Source: Posidonia oceanica (Eukaryota > Streptophyta > Magnoliopsida > Alismatales > Posidoniaceae). Taken from it: a stretch of DNA of 64,000 bases. The notes below the pieces were generated by a model, which saw only the letters and a program-made list of their open reading frames with translations, was not told the origin of the DNA and did not search any database. Location: contig JAZBRS010000020.1 of assembly GCA_037176725.1 (NCBI GenBank), positions 101,512,501 to 101,576,500 on the forward strand. The letters are read 5' to 3'. Shown here one piece after another: positions 9,391-19,152 of the stretch (its first letter is position 1; each line of letters begins with the position of its first letter). A program made the position numbers and the translations under genes.

Positions 9391-10835
9391 GGCACATATC
9401 AATCACTTTGCATGCATATCAACCATCTTGCACATATCTGTCATCATGCATTGTCATTTACTGCATGTACATATCATTTCTTGCATCTTGTAAAGCACAA
9501 AAGCAAAAAAAGAAATCAAGAAAATAAAAAAACAGCAAAAATATTTTTCTTCGCCTTGCTGCCGGATTTCCCTTTTTATGTTTTCCTAAAACAAAAATCA
9601 TAACAATACAAAACCAATACAAAAACCCAAAAACATGTTTTCCTTCCCCCTTTCTAAAAAATACAAAACCCATAAACATTTGTATAATCAGAAACCTGCC
9701 CTTGGACCAACAAGCGGTGCCTAGAGGATGTCAAGCAATGATAATCTCAGGTAGGTCTCTCCCGAGCAGCGCCATCTCTTGCATGTGGCCACAGAGTGAG
9801 ACTGAGAACAGAATAGAACATTTCGTCGAGCTTAGAAAAACTCCCAAGAGCAAGATCCACCTTATCAAGAGAGTCCACCGACAAGGAGAGGATCAAAGCA
9901 GAGCAGAGCATAGCCAGAGGCTATCTACACATCGCAGAGGCTGAAGTTGTCTGCCGATCAGCCAAACTCTCAACGCCTCACCCGGGACCGCTACCCCAAG
10001 AAAGCGAAGACATGCATATCCAAAAGAATAGAGATCATGTGAGCAAAAGAATATGATAACATGATATGCATGCTGAGCATAAAAGAAAAATGAAGAAAGA
10101 TATCGAAGAAAAAAGGCACTCATGAGAGAAGTGACTCGGATAAGCATCGAAGCCCCCTCAGCTATCAACTTCAAGCATCGTAATGTCAACTGCACGGGAT
10201 ACCTTATCAGGAGGACCTGGCCCCACCCTCCGAGCGCAGCAGCATGCTCCAATCCCCAGTGCAAACAACAATTACCTCCTTGGCAGGCTAGATGCAACTC
10301 TAGTCACTCATGAGAAGAAAAGAAATATCATTCTGTGAGCGTCAAAAGTGGTAGCTGGTCCCCAAGGAATTGAGACGGAGGCTGTAAAGCTACATTCAAC
10401 GCTTCTGCTACCCACAGACAACCAAAGGCTATACTCTACAAAGCTAAGGCCTCATCCCGAACCAAGAGTGAAAAGAGAGCCACCGACCACAACTCGGCAT
10501 GGCATTGCTCGAGGATCGAGTCTCCTGAGTCAGAAACTGCAGAAGCATCCTCTTAGCACAACTGCTTTAAGTCCGAAGCCACCCAAAAAATGCATGCTGT
10601 AATATATTTTTATCTTCTCTTCTCCCTGCTTTCGAAAATCAAAGTCAAGGACGAGCACTTTTGCCTACCTCGCTCAGAGACTCCGCACTTTTTCAAAATT
10701 TTGCCGCCCACTGCGTTGGGTAGGTCCTTGATGACTAGCATGTCCTTCGTTTGTCACCCTGTGACGCCACGAGGCGTGCCCGTACTAAGACCATTGCACA
10801 CCCGCCACGGTGGGTTCCTGTCTTCTCTCTGCATT
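9391..10835 (+). other. Unassigned interior of element B
   Basis: 9,480-9,680 is A-rich low complexity. 9,700-10,580 is of balanced composition with ORFs of up to 134 codons (minus 10,297-9,893) that match no family I know and have no counterpart in A or F. 10,690-10,830 is CT-rich. I assign no gene. Confidence 0.5.
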
Positions 10836-10934
10836 TGTTGACACCCTATTTTGACAGGCTGAATTGGTGGAATCTCTCTCTAGTGGCTTCTAAACCTAAA
10901 ATCACATCCTTCTTTTCAAATCAAACCCAAAACC

Positions 10935-11310
10935 AAACCTAGAAACTACACAAAAACACTAGGAAAACTAACCTCTCTTCAACCTAGAAAACTACACAAA
11001 AACTCTAAGAAAACCAACATTTCTTCAACCTAGAAAACTACACAAAAACTCTAGGAAAACCAACATTTCTTCAACCTAGAAAACTACACAAAAACTCTAG
11101 GAAAACCAACATTTCTTCAACCTAGAAAACTACACAAAAACTCTAGGAAAACCTACATTTCTTCAACCTAGAAAACTACACAAAAATCCTAGGAAAACCC
11201 ATCCTTTCTTCAACCTAGAAAACCATCCAAATACCCTAGAAAACCTAGGAAAAACAATCCTTCCAAAACCCTAGGAAAACCCACCTTTCTTCAACCTAGA
11301 AAACCATCCA
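10935..11310 (+). repeat. 46-bp tandem repeat near the start of LTR-C
   Basis: Units opening AACCTAGAAAACTACACAAA begin at 10,981, 11,027, 11,073, 11,119, 11,165 and 11,212, with decayed copies at 10,935 and 11,292. The unit includes TCTAGGAAAACC. There is no coding potential. It lies in the presumed U3 part of the LTR. Confidence 0.9.
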
Positions 11311-11639
11311 AAAATCCTAGAAAACCTAGGAAAAACAATCCTTCCAAAACCTTAGAAAACCCTAAACCCTAAACCTTCCAAAAACCCTAGAAAATCCCAT
11401 TTAAAATCATAGAAAACCCTAGATCACATCCCTCTAAACCCTAGGAACACACTTGCTCAAAATCCTCCCAAATTCAGGTCATTATCCTCCTCATCTCTCA
11501 TAATTATCCTTTTCTCTCTCCTGATTATTCTTTTTCTCTCTCCTGATTATCCTTTCCTCTTCCTTCACTATTCTCCCCCTTTCTTCTTCTCACTTCTTCT
11601 TTAAACTCATCATTAGCCCCATTTAACACTTCTTAAAAC

Positions 11640-12610
11640 AACTAAAGAGAAAAATCCAACCAGAAAAATAAATCAAACACCTAAAAATAATTCAAAAGAA
11701 AATCTAAATAACAACGAATCAAAACAACCCAAAAACCAGATAAAACTAGTCTAAAAAAAACTTTAAAACGATTTAAAACAATTAAAAAAACAAATTTCAA
11801 GACTTAAAACAATTAAAAAACAAATTTCAAAACTTAAAGACAATTAAAACAAATCAAAACCCATTAAAAACAATTAAAGAAGCAAACATAAGAAAAACCA
11901 CTCAAAACCCTTAAAAAACAATCCAAAACCAATCAAAACCCTTAAAACCATCAAAAGAAAATTAAAACAATTAACAAGCTTAAAATCAAAAGGAACAAAC
12001 TTAAATAATAAAAACAATTAAAAAAAACTCTAAGAAAACAATTAAGAAGAAAACTTAAACAATTAACAACTAAAAAGAAGACAAATTTAAAAACAATTAA
12101 TAATTAAGATCAAAGAAAAAAAAACTTAATGAAATTATAAAAAAACTTAAAAACAATTAACAAACTTAAAATGGAAAAGAAAAACTTAAAATCAATTAAC
12201 AAACTTAAATCAAGAAGAAAATTCAAACAATTAAAACAATCAAGGAAAAAATATAAAAAAACCACTAACAAACTTAAAAGAATAACTAAAAAGAAAACTA
12301 AAAAATAGTTACTTAAAACTCTAAAACAAATCCAATTTTAAAAAAATCAAAACCCAAATTCCTTTTCTTTCTTTTTTTCTCTTCTTCTTTTTCTTCTTTC
12401 TTCTTCTTTTTTTCTCCTTCTTTCCTTCCCTATTTCTTTTCTCCTTTTTTCCACACCAAAGCCCAACCCACTCCTCTTCTTCCTCTTCCTTTTTTCTTTT
12501 TTTCTTTCTTTTTTTACTATGCCTTTAGTCCGGCCCACTCCTCCTCCTTCTTCCTTCTCTTCTTCTTCTTCTCTTCTTCCTCTCCTCTCCACCAGCAAAC
12601 GACAGACCTT
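11640..12610 (+). repeat. A-rich then pyrimidine-rich low-complexity tract in LTR-C
   Basis: 11,640-12,340 is nearly all AAAAC/AATTAA words. 12,350-12,610 switches abruptly to CTTCTT/TTTTCT pyrimidine tract. The long minus-strand ORF crossing it (12,970-12,347) encodes Lys/Glu/Arg runs from this composition and is not a gene. Confidence 0.85.
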
Positions 12611-13799
12611 CCCCTCCATTTTTTCAAACTCCACCTGACATCCCATGGACTTCCCGGCCATCCTCCCGACAGCCTCCATCACCACGACCCACGACCTCCA
12701 TGCCCTGCCACCCAAAGACCAAGACCAAGACCCATTCCCTCTCCCCTTGACCAACAGACACAGAGAGAAGGAGGGAGAACAAAAACCAGATTCCCCCCAG
12801 AACGACTGATCTTTTTTCACACACAGAAGCCCCCTAGAACTCCAGCTTTCTTGTGCACCTTCCAGCTCAAGAATCGACCCCAGAACTCTCTCAGAATTCT
12901 CCCCTGAACTCTTCAGCACCCAACTCCTCCAAAGCCATCTTCTCCATTGCCAAACCAGCGCCACAGCCATCAGTAGCTTCCCAGAACTTCACCACCCTAC
13001 TCACCAAGTAACCACCTTCCCGAGCCACCCAAAATCGCATCCAGGAACCTCCCACACTCCCCACATTCCACCACAAACACTTGCATCTAGAAATTGTCTA
13101 GAAACTCCAAACCTTCACACCACCCTCCACAGGCCCCGAAACCCCAATCAAACCCCTCCACCACACTCACCAGAACTCCAGCAACCCAAAGCTACCTTTC
13201 CTTCAGCCCGTAGCGCCGTACATCGCCGGAACGGCGTCGGCTTCCTCTGCCTCCACCCAAAAAAGTCAGATCGTGCTCTAGCCACTGCAACCCACTTTTG
13301 GGCGCACCGGGAGCACCACCAGCACACGCGGAGCGCGCCGGCATCGTCTGCTCGCCTCCAAACCCCTCCGAGCACCGCAGCGACCCTCCTCCGGCCGGCC
13401 TCAACCCACCGACGTCGGGGGAGCAATCCAACCACCGTAACAGGTAATTCTTTATACCATTGCGTTCCTTGCTTGAATGTGGTCGTTTTCCCTATTTTTG
13501 CGGATTTTTTCGAGCCTTGTGCCGCCTTTGGGGCCTCGCTGGAGCTGCCACCTCCTCCGGCCGTGTCTACCGCCTCCGCCGCGCGTCGCGCCCTCCGAAC
13601 CGCCGCACCGTCTCCGCCAGCCTCTAGGCTACCCCGCCGCATGCCCAGAATACCCCCAGACCGCTCCACGCCGCTGCATCGCTGTGGACCGCCGCCGCTC
13701 CGCCAGCTGCACAGTGCTGGCGTGCGGGAGGAAGACGAAGACTGTAGCGCACTGTAGCAAAATTTCTTTTTTTTAAAACTTGAATAAAGTTTGAATGCA
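12611..13799 (+). other. GC-rich exon-like segment of LTR-C with donor-like CAG|GTAATT
   Basis: The sequence is CCA/CTCC-rich and changes to T-rich DNA around 13,770. CAGGTAATTC at 13,440-13,449 resembles a plant 5' splice site, in the same relative place as the B (3,596) and F LTR donors. A second donor-like AAGGTAAGTCC lies at 15,380-15,390. Reading frames on both strands are Pro/Ala/Arg-rich and not recognisable. Confidence 0.4.
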
Positions 13800-15170
13800 T
13801 GCATTAAAATAAAGTTTGTTAGTTTTCTTTTATTACAATTAGGTCCTGCGTTTGTTTAGAAATCATTTAAATCTGAATAAAAACTTTATTACATTGCGAT
13901 TATTTTCTGTTGTTTCTTTTATTACATTTTAATCCATCTGTTGTTCAAATAACTTTAGTTTCATTTTCTTTTGGTCCAGTAGTTTAAGTTATTTACTTTT
14001 AAGTCCTACAATTGATGAATATCATTTAAATGTTAGTTTTTATCTTATTACATTGCGTTTTACTCCTCTGATTTATTATATTTGCACTCAGGTCCTCTGT
14101 TGATTCATCATGTCATTTTAATTCGCATTTTATCATACTGCATTGCATTAAAATCCTCTGTTCATTTTAAATTGCATCTAGGTCCATCCTCAGTTCATGA
14201 AAATCATTTAAATGCATATTTTATCATATCACATTGCATTTTAGTCCCTGTATTTTCTTTATTTGCATTTTAGTCCTCTACAGTTCATGCATTTCATTTA
14301 ATCATCTTTTAAAACCATATTGCATTACTGAAAAGTCCACATGTTTTTCCTATTTGCATTTTAGTCCCTCTGTGATTCTCTGTCTTGTGTTTTTTGCTTT
14401 TAAGCCCCTGATTTTATTTTATTTGCATCTAGGTCCCTCTATGGTGTGCTGTGTGTGTTTTTATTTTGTTTTCAGTTTGTAATTATGCCCAATACTTTGT
14501 TTTTATTGCACAGGAGTCCTCCCTTTGTATTTCTATGTGATTTATTTCTGGTTTGCAGATTAGTCCCCAGGTTTTATTTATTTGCAGATGGGTCCTTCCT
14601 TCTGTTTTACAGTAGGTTTTGGTTTCTTTTTGGCCTTGCATTTTGGCCCTGAGTTTTGTTTTAATTACATCCAGGTCCTTCTGAGCTTCAATATGCCCCT
14701 CAGGTTTTCTATTTTTCTTGCAGTTAAGCCCTTAGCTTTTTAAAAGTTTGCATATATGTCCTTGCATGTGTCTTTTGCACCTTTTGAGTCCTTTCTGGTT
14801 TTGTTTTTCTTGCCCAAGCTTTTCCAAAGTTGCATGAGGATCCCCTGCAGGTTTCCTTTTTGGGATTTGCACCTGTTTGCTGGCTTTGCATTTTAGTCCA
14901 TAAGTTTTCACAAATTGCATTTAGGTCCTTTTCTTGCATTTTTGCATACATTCATCCTAATTAACATTGCATTTAACCCATGCACCCTTGCATTAGCATT
15001 CTTGCATGCATTTGCACTCTTTTGCATACATTTAGGGTTAATTTGCACGTAAGCCCCTGCACTTCTCCCTATTTGCACTTAGACCCCCCATCTTTGCATT
15101 TCTACATGCATTGCACCCATATATCTCTGCACTTAGCATCTTAGTACACTTTTAAGCACATTTAGCTCTC
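13800..15170 (+). repeat. T-rich region with recurring TTTGCATTTTAGTCC words in LTR-C
   Basis: The phrase TTGCATTTTAGTCC(C)TC and variants (TTTGCATCTAGGTCC, TTGCACTTAGACCC) recur about every 30-60 bp with no fixed period, suggesting an old decayed tandem repeat. There is no gene. Confidence 0.65.
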
Positions 15171-15559
15171 ATGTATGTGGGAGGACCTGTTCTGCACACC
15201 CCCAGGACCTTTTTAGACTTAGATCCCTTCTCCTCCCTTGGTTCCTCGATCTTCTGCTTTGAGGCCTGTGTATCTCTCGATCGGACCGCCGGATCTTCGC
15301 AACCAAGCTACCCGAATCATCCTGGTGAAGCGGACTTCCATGCTGACCAAGTTTACCTCAGATCAGGCCTCAGATCCCCAAGGTAAGTCCTTCTGAACCT
15401 CTGCACAGCATCGTTGTTTCATATCATTTGCATTGCATGCATTGTTTTTCGCACCTCGTTTTCCACGCATGTAGATTAGGACTTTCCCTCTTGCTTATCA
15501 ACTCCACTTCCTCTTTTCGCGTATTCTTAGTGTCTTTGGGTTGAGTTATCCTTCGATTC

Positions 15560-15683
15560 ACTACTAATCGCGATCTTCTTCCCCCTTTTCCACGATCCGA
15601 TCGCACCACGAGCTTTGGGCAGCATGCGAGACACATCGTGGGACGGTTTAGTGGGAAACAGTCACAGAACAGTGGTGATCCCT
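15560..15683 (+). other. Internal LTR-terminus-like and PBS-like sequence within LTR-C
   Basis: 15,560-15,667 aligns with the terminal 110 bp of LTR-G (GGATTCACT... to GGGACGGT). It ends CACAGAACA and is followed at 15,668 by GTGGTGATCCCTCCAC, a degraded PBS. LTR sequence continues another 1.2 kb, so a former LTR end appears to have been absorbed. Confidence 0.5.
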
Positions 15684-15870
15684 CCACTTGCTTTCTTTCC
15701 CCTTTGCAGGTCTTCACACCTACATTGCGTGGTCCTTAAGTGGTGTTCGTTTTCACACTTACATCGCTTGCCTCTCTTTGCTTGTTTTATTTCTCCCCTT
15801 TGCGTGCTTTCGCATCTACATTGCATGGCTTTTACGATGTTTTGTTTCGCTTGTTCTTGCATCGCCTGTT

Positions 15871-16170
15871 TTCGCTTTGCTTTTGCACTGTTTTGCGTGC
15901 TGCTTTGTTTCTTGCACCGTTTTGTGTGCCTGCTTTGTTTCTTGCATCATTTTGCGTGCCTGCTTTGTTTCTTGCACCGTTTTGTGTGCCTGCTTTGTTT
16001 CTTACATCGTTTTGCGTGCCTACTTTGTTTCTTGCATCGTTTTGCGTGCTTGCTTTGTTTCTTGCACCATTTTGCATGCCCACTTTGCTTCTTGCAACGT
16101 TTTGCATGTCTGCTTTGTTTCTTGCACCGTTTTGCGTGCCTGCTTTGTTTCTTGCACCGTTTCACGTGTT
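15871..16170 (+). repeat. 30-bp tandem repeat, ten units, in LTR-C
   Basis: Units of exactly 30 bp (TGCTTTGTTTCTTGCACC followed by GTTTTGTGTGCC) run from 15,871 to 16,170. Because 30 is a multiple of three, all six frames give repetitive ORFs (for example CFVSCTVLRA on plus); these are composition artefacts. Confidence 0.93.
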
Positions 16171-16879
16171 TGCTGTCGTTTTCTCTTACATGTCGCCTGC
16201 ATTGCCTGATTTTACCGTTGTTTTGTTTTATCGCCTGCATTTGCATATAGGGCAGTGATGCTTACTGCCTGGAGTTCTCACGGACCAGGGTTCACTCGGT
16301 TCAGAACACAGACAGCGTTGCTGAGTGTTTAGATAGCACGTTTAATTCCTTGCACGCATTCCAACACTTAGAGCACACCTATGAGCATTTAATTAGGCAT
16401 TCATGGCACTTAGGCATTCAAAGTCTGCATTTTCCTGCGTACTCGAGCGTAAGCCTAGAAAGACCGATTCTCGGGCGTGTCGGGGGTGCCTAACACCTTC
16501 CCCGTATGTAACAGGAGTCCTTACCCTTTCTCATGGCCCGTAATGATCATATTGCCCTTATCCTAAGCACGAGTCACATCATTGCATCTCATTGCATATC
16601 ATTCATCTGCATTGCATTGCATTGCATCATTTGCTTGGTTTTGCGTGTTTATTCACGCATTTCCCCGGTTTTCCTTGTCTCCCGACTTAATAGACACAGT
16701 GGCGACTCTGATTTGTCTTATCTTTCTCTTTTTTCCCTTTTTTGGTGTTTTCGAGTCAAGTCTTCCTTCTCGGATGCACCTGCTAAATAGTGAACCTGAT
16801 TCCGATCGGTGCACGCGAGCTCTGGCAGCGTGCATGGATGATCCAAAAATCGGGGTCGCTACAACAATATTCTGCATTC

Positions 16880-17890
16880 CTATCATCCAGGCTAGCAGCC
16901 CTAATAGCTTGGCGATGGGTCTATCAACCTATCATTTTATCATTTTGCATCCGGGCTGGTAGCCCTAACTGCTCGGCAATAAGTCCGACAACTTATCATC
17001 TGGGCTGATATCCCTAACTAATCAACGATAGGTCCGTCAACTTATCATCCACCATTCACCCATCCATCCTCGCATTTCGGTGCCAGGGGCACTTTGGCTA
17101 TCCCCTGGTGTCATCCTGATACCAAAGGCATCTTTTTGCTGCCCTGTGGTATCGCCCCCTCATCTCATCGGGCTGGCTACCCTAACTACTTGGTGATAGG
17201 TCTGATAACCTATCACCCTGCATTTTCTCTGCATTATTCCATTGCATTCCCCACCGGCATTGCACATTGTACGGTGAGCCCTTACATCCATCTCACTGCA
17301 TTCGGGCTAGTAGCCCTAACTACTCGGTTGACAGACCCGTTAGTGTTGTCTCCACCTTGCATCTTGATGCCATGGGTGCTTCGGCTGTCCCCTGGTATCG
17401 TTCATCGATACCAGGGGCTTCTTTTTTGCTGCCCCATGGTATCCCATTTCCATCTACATCAGGGCTGACATCCCCAACTGTTACGGGAGCATCTAAGGAC
17501 CTCTGCCACACCTTCGGGTATGGTATTCCTGTTGCATTTGTGGTTACAAGTTATCCCACTTGTCACCACCTCTCTTGCCTGACAGACTCGCTGGCCTGTC
17601 AATGCCTTCGATACCAGGTGCGTCTGGCAGCCCCTTGGTATCATCTCACCCCCATTCAGGCTAATAGCCCTAACTATCCGGTGATGAGTCCGTCAACTCC
17701 TCAGCGGGCTGATAGTCTTAACTATCCAGTGATGAGTCCGTTAACTCCTCAGCGAGCTGATAGCCCTAACTATCCGGTGATGAGTCCGTTAACTCCTCGG
17801 CGGGCCGATAGCCCTAACTATCCAGTGATGAGTCCATCAACTCCTCAGAGGGTCGATACCCTTTAACTATCCAACGATAGGTCCATTAAC
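16880..17890 (+). repeat. Double-hairpin units of element B, block 2
   Basis: Copies of the 48-51-bp unit lie at about 16,885-17,050, 17,165-17,220, 17,305-17,345 and, as an even run of 48-bp units, 17,655-17,880. The best hairpin here is perfect: GGTGATAGGT (17,192-17,201) and ACCTATCACC (17,208-17,217) around CTGATA. Stretches with CCTGGTATC palindromes separate the copies. The same modules flank the 61-bp array in F. Confidence 0.85.
17389..17417. other. Perfect 12-bp inverted repeat
   Basis: CCCCTGGTATCG (17,389-17,400), loop TTCAT, CGATACCAGGGG (17,406-17,417). Weaker versions of the same palindrome recur at about 17,105, 17,610 and, in element F, 47,855. Confidence 0.9.
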
Positions 17891-17950
17891 TTATCACCCT
17901 TTCGTCATAGTGTAGTAGCATTCTGTTGCATCGCATTAGCATTTCATCAT

Positions 17951-18565
17951 CACACGGACATGGCGCGCCTAGGACTCGAACCCCTAACTCGCATATTGCC
18001 TAAGGTATCATCCTCGGCACCCGCAAGACTTTCGCAGCTTGCCGACTTTGGATGATACTCGTAGTAGTGCACGACCTTGGGATCGTTTTCTCGGTTTCGC
18101 ATGCCCGGCGTTCCACTGTTGATATATTGCATTTCACTGCATAACATTAGCATCTCATTCGCATGACATCATATAGCTTCCTTGTATCCTCCGTAGAGTC
18201 AGTCCTAGAACTGCATTCCATCATCACACGGACATCGCATGCTTGGGATTCAAACCCCTGGCTAGCATATTGCTTAAGGTACCATCCTCAGCACTCGCAA
18301 GACTTTCGCAGCTTATCGGCTTTGGGTGGCACCCACAGTAGTGCGCGGCCTTGGGATCGTTTTCTCAATGATGCGTGTCCAGCGTTCTACTGTTTATACT
18401 CTGCATTTTACAGCATAGCACCACACGCATAGGATTCGATCCCCTAGTTTGCATATTGCCTAAGGTATCATCCTCGGCACCCGCAAGGCTTTCGCAGCTT
18501 GCCGACTTGGGATGATGCTCGCAGCAGTGCGCGGCCTGGGACCGTTTTCTCCGTTTCACGTGCCC
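17951..18565 (+). repeat. Three copies of a roughly 150-200-bp repeat in element B
   Basis: Copies begin at 17,951, 18,225 and about 18,419. Shared words are CACACGGACAT, GGA(C/T)TCGAACCCC, CATATTGCCTAAGGTATCATC, GCAAGACTTTCGCAGCTTG and GGGATCGTTTTCTC. The first copy holds a B-box-like GGTTCGAGTCC on the minus strand, but no tRNA fold could be made. The function is unknown. Confidence 0.75.
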
Positions 18566-19139
18566 AATTGCATAACATTACATAACATTGTACCCTTATT
18601 GCGCTACTACTCCTCTGAAATCATTACCCTAGCTTCCATACTCCATTTCCCAGGCGTTTCATGCCCGCCATCGCATGCACATTCACAACATCTCTCTTTC
18701 AGCATCCTTCCTTCAGCCTTTCACTTTCAACACTCACATTGCCTATGCCTACAGTAGAAGCCTGGCAAACAGTGCCCCTACGCTAGAGCTGTACACCACT
18801 CAGCACACTCGGTCGTTCAGCTTTCTCGAAGTACTGTCTGACGACCATTGCATTGCATTTTCTGCCTTTTCCACGTGCATGCATCACCCGCTTTCCCCCA
18901 GAGGAGTACAGTGCAATGAGCATTAGCGTAGGCATGACACCTGCATTAGCACCGTGCACTAGTCCCCACATTGGCACAGCATTCTAGTGTTCGCATGCAT
19001 CTGCATTGGGCGACGAGTCACGATTTTTGGTGCATCCACCAAATAAGTGACTCATGTCCACAAAAACGGCCTCTTATCGGTGTTAAGAGGGGTGTCTTTT
19101 CAACCCAGGGCAGCAGCCTCGCTACGCTTGACCACGCTC
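18566..19139 (+). other. 3' untranslated end of element B
   Basis: 18,590-18,950 is featureless, with GCATT-rich words. 18,995-19,139 aligns with the minus strand of F at 40,393-40,540 (GTGCATCCACCAAATAAGTG, CGGTGTTAAGAGG). This shows B and F share their 3' ends up to the PPT although B lacks pol. Confidence 0.75.
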
Positions 19140-19152
19140 AGGAAGGGGCATC
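19140..19152 (+). other. Polypurine tract of element B
   Basis: AGGAAGGGGCATC directly precedes the 3' LTR. The F counterpart is AAGGAGGAGCATC. It would prime plus-strand DNA synthesis. Confidence 0.85.

Larger units (their letters stand above)
10836..16866 (+). repeat. LTR-C: about 6.0-kb solo LTR (possibly composite) inside element B
   Basis: It starts TGTTGACACCC, the TGTnGACACCCC-ATTTTGAC opening shared by the B, E and F LTRs. It ends GGTCGCTACAACA, like the B LTR end. The conserved block is at 16,450-16,536. From 16,251 it aligns with LTR-E (GGGCAGTGATGCTTACTG, 37,490). No PBS follows, so it is solo. Flanks are GCATT before and ATATTCTGCATT after: an 8-bp TCTGCATT recurs nearby, but not immediately at the end, so the target duplication is uncertain. 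A second LTR-terminus-like sequence at 15,560-15,667 followed by a PBS-like word makes a composite origin possible. Confidence 0.65.

Noticed and set aside
9702..10602. Possible extra gene of element B between gag and LTR-C
   Set aside because: No ORF over about 130 codons, no recognisable motif and no counterpart in A or F.
12347..12970. 207-codon minus-strand ORF
   Set aside because: Lys/Glu/Arg runs arise from a CTTCTT tract; it is low complexity only.
15615..16258. Cys/Phe/Leu-rich ORFs (up to 211 codons), apparently membrane proteins
   Set aside because: Produced by ten exact 30-bp repeats; present in all frames.
17960..18010. tRNA gene on the minus strand (GGTTCGAGTCC B box)
   Set aside because: The T stem does not pair, no anticodon arm or D arm can be placed, and the word sits in a three-copy repeat.
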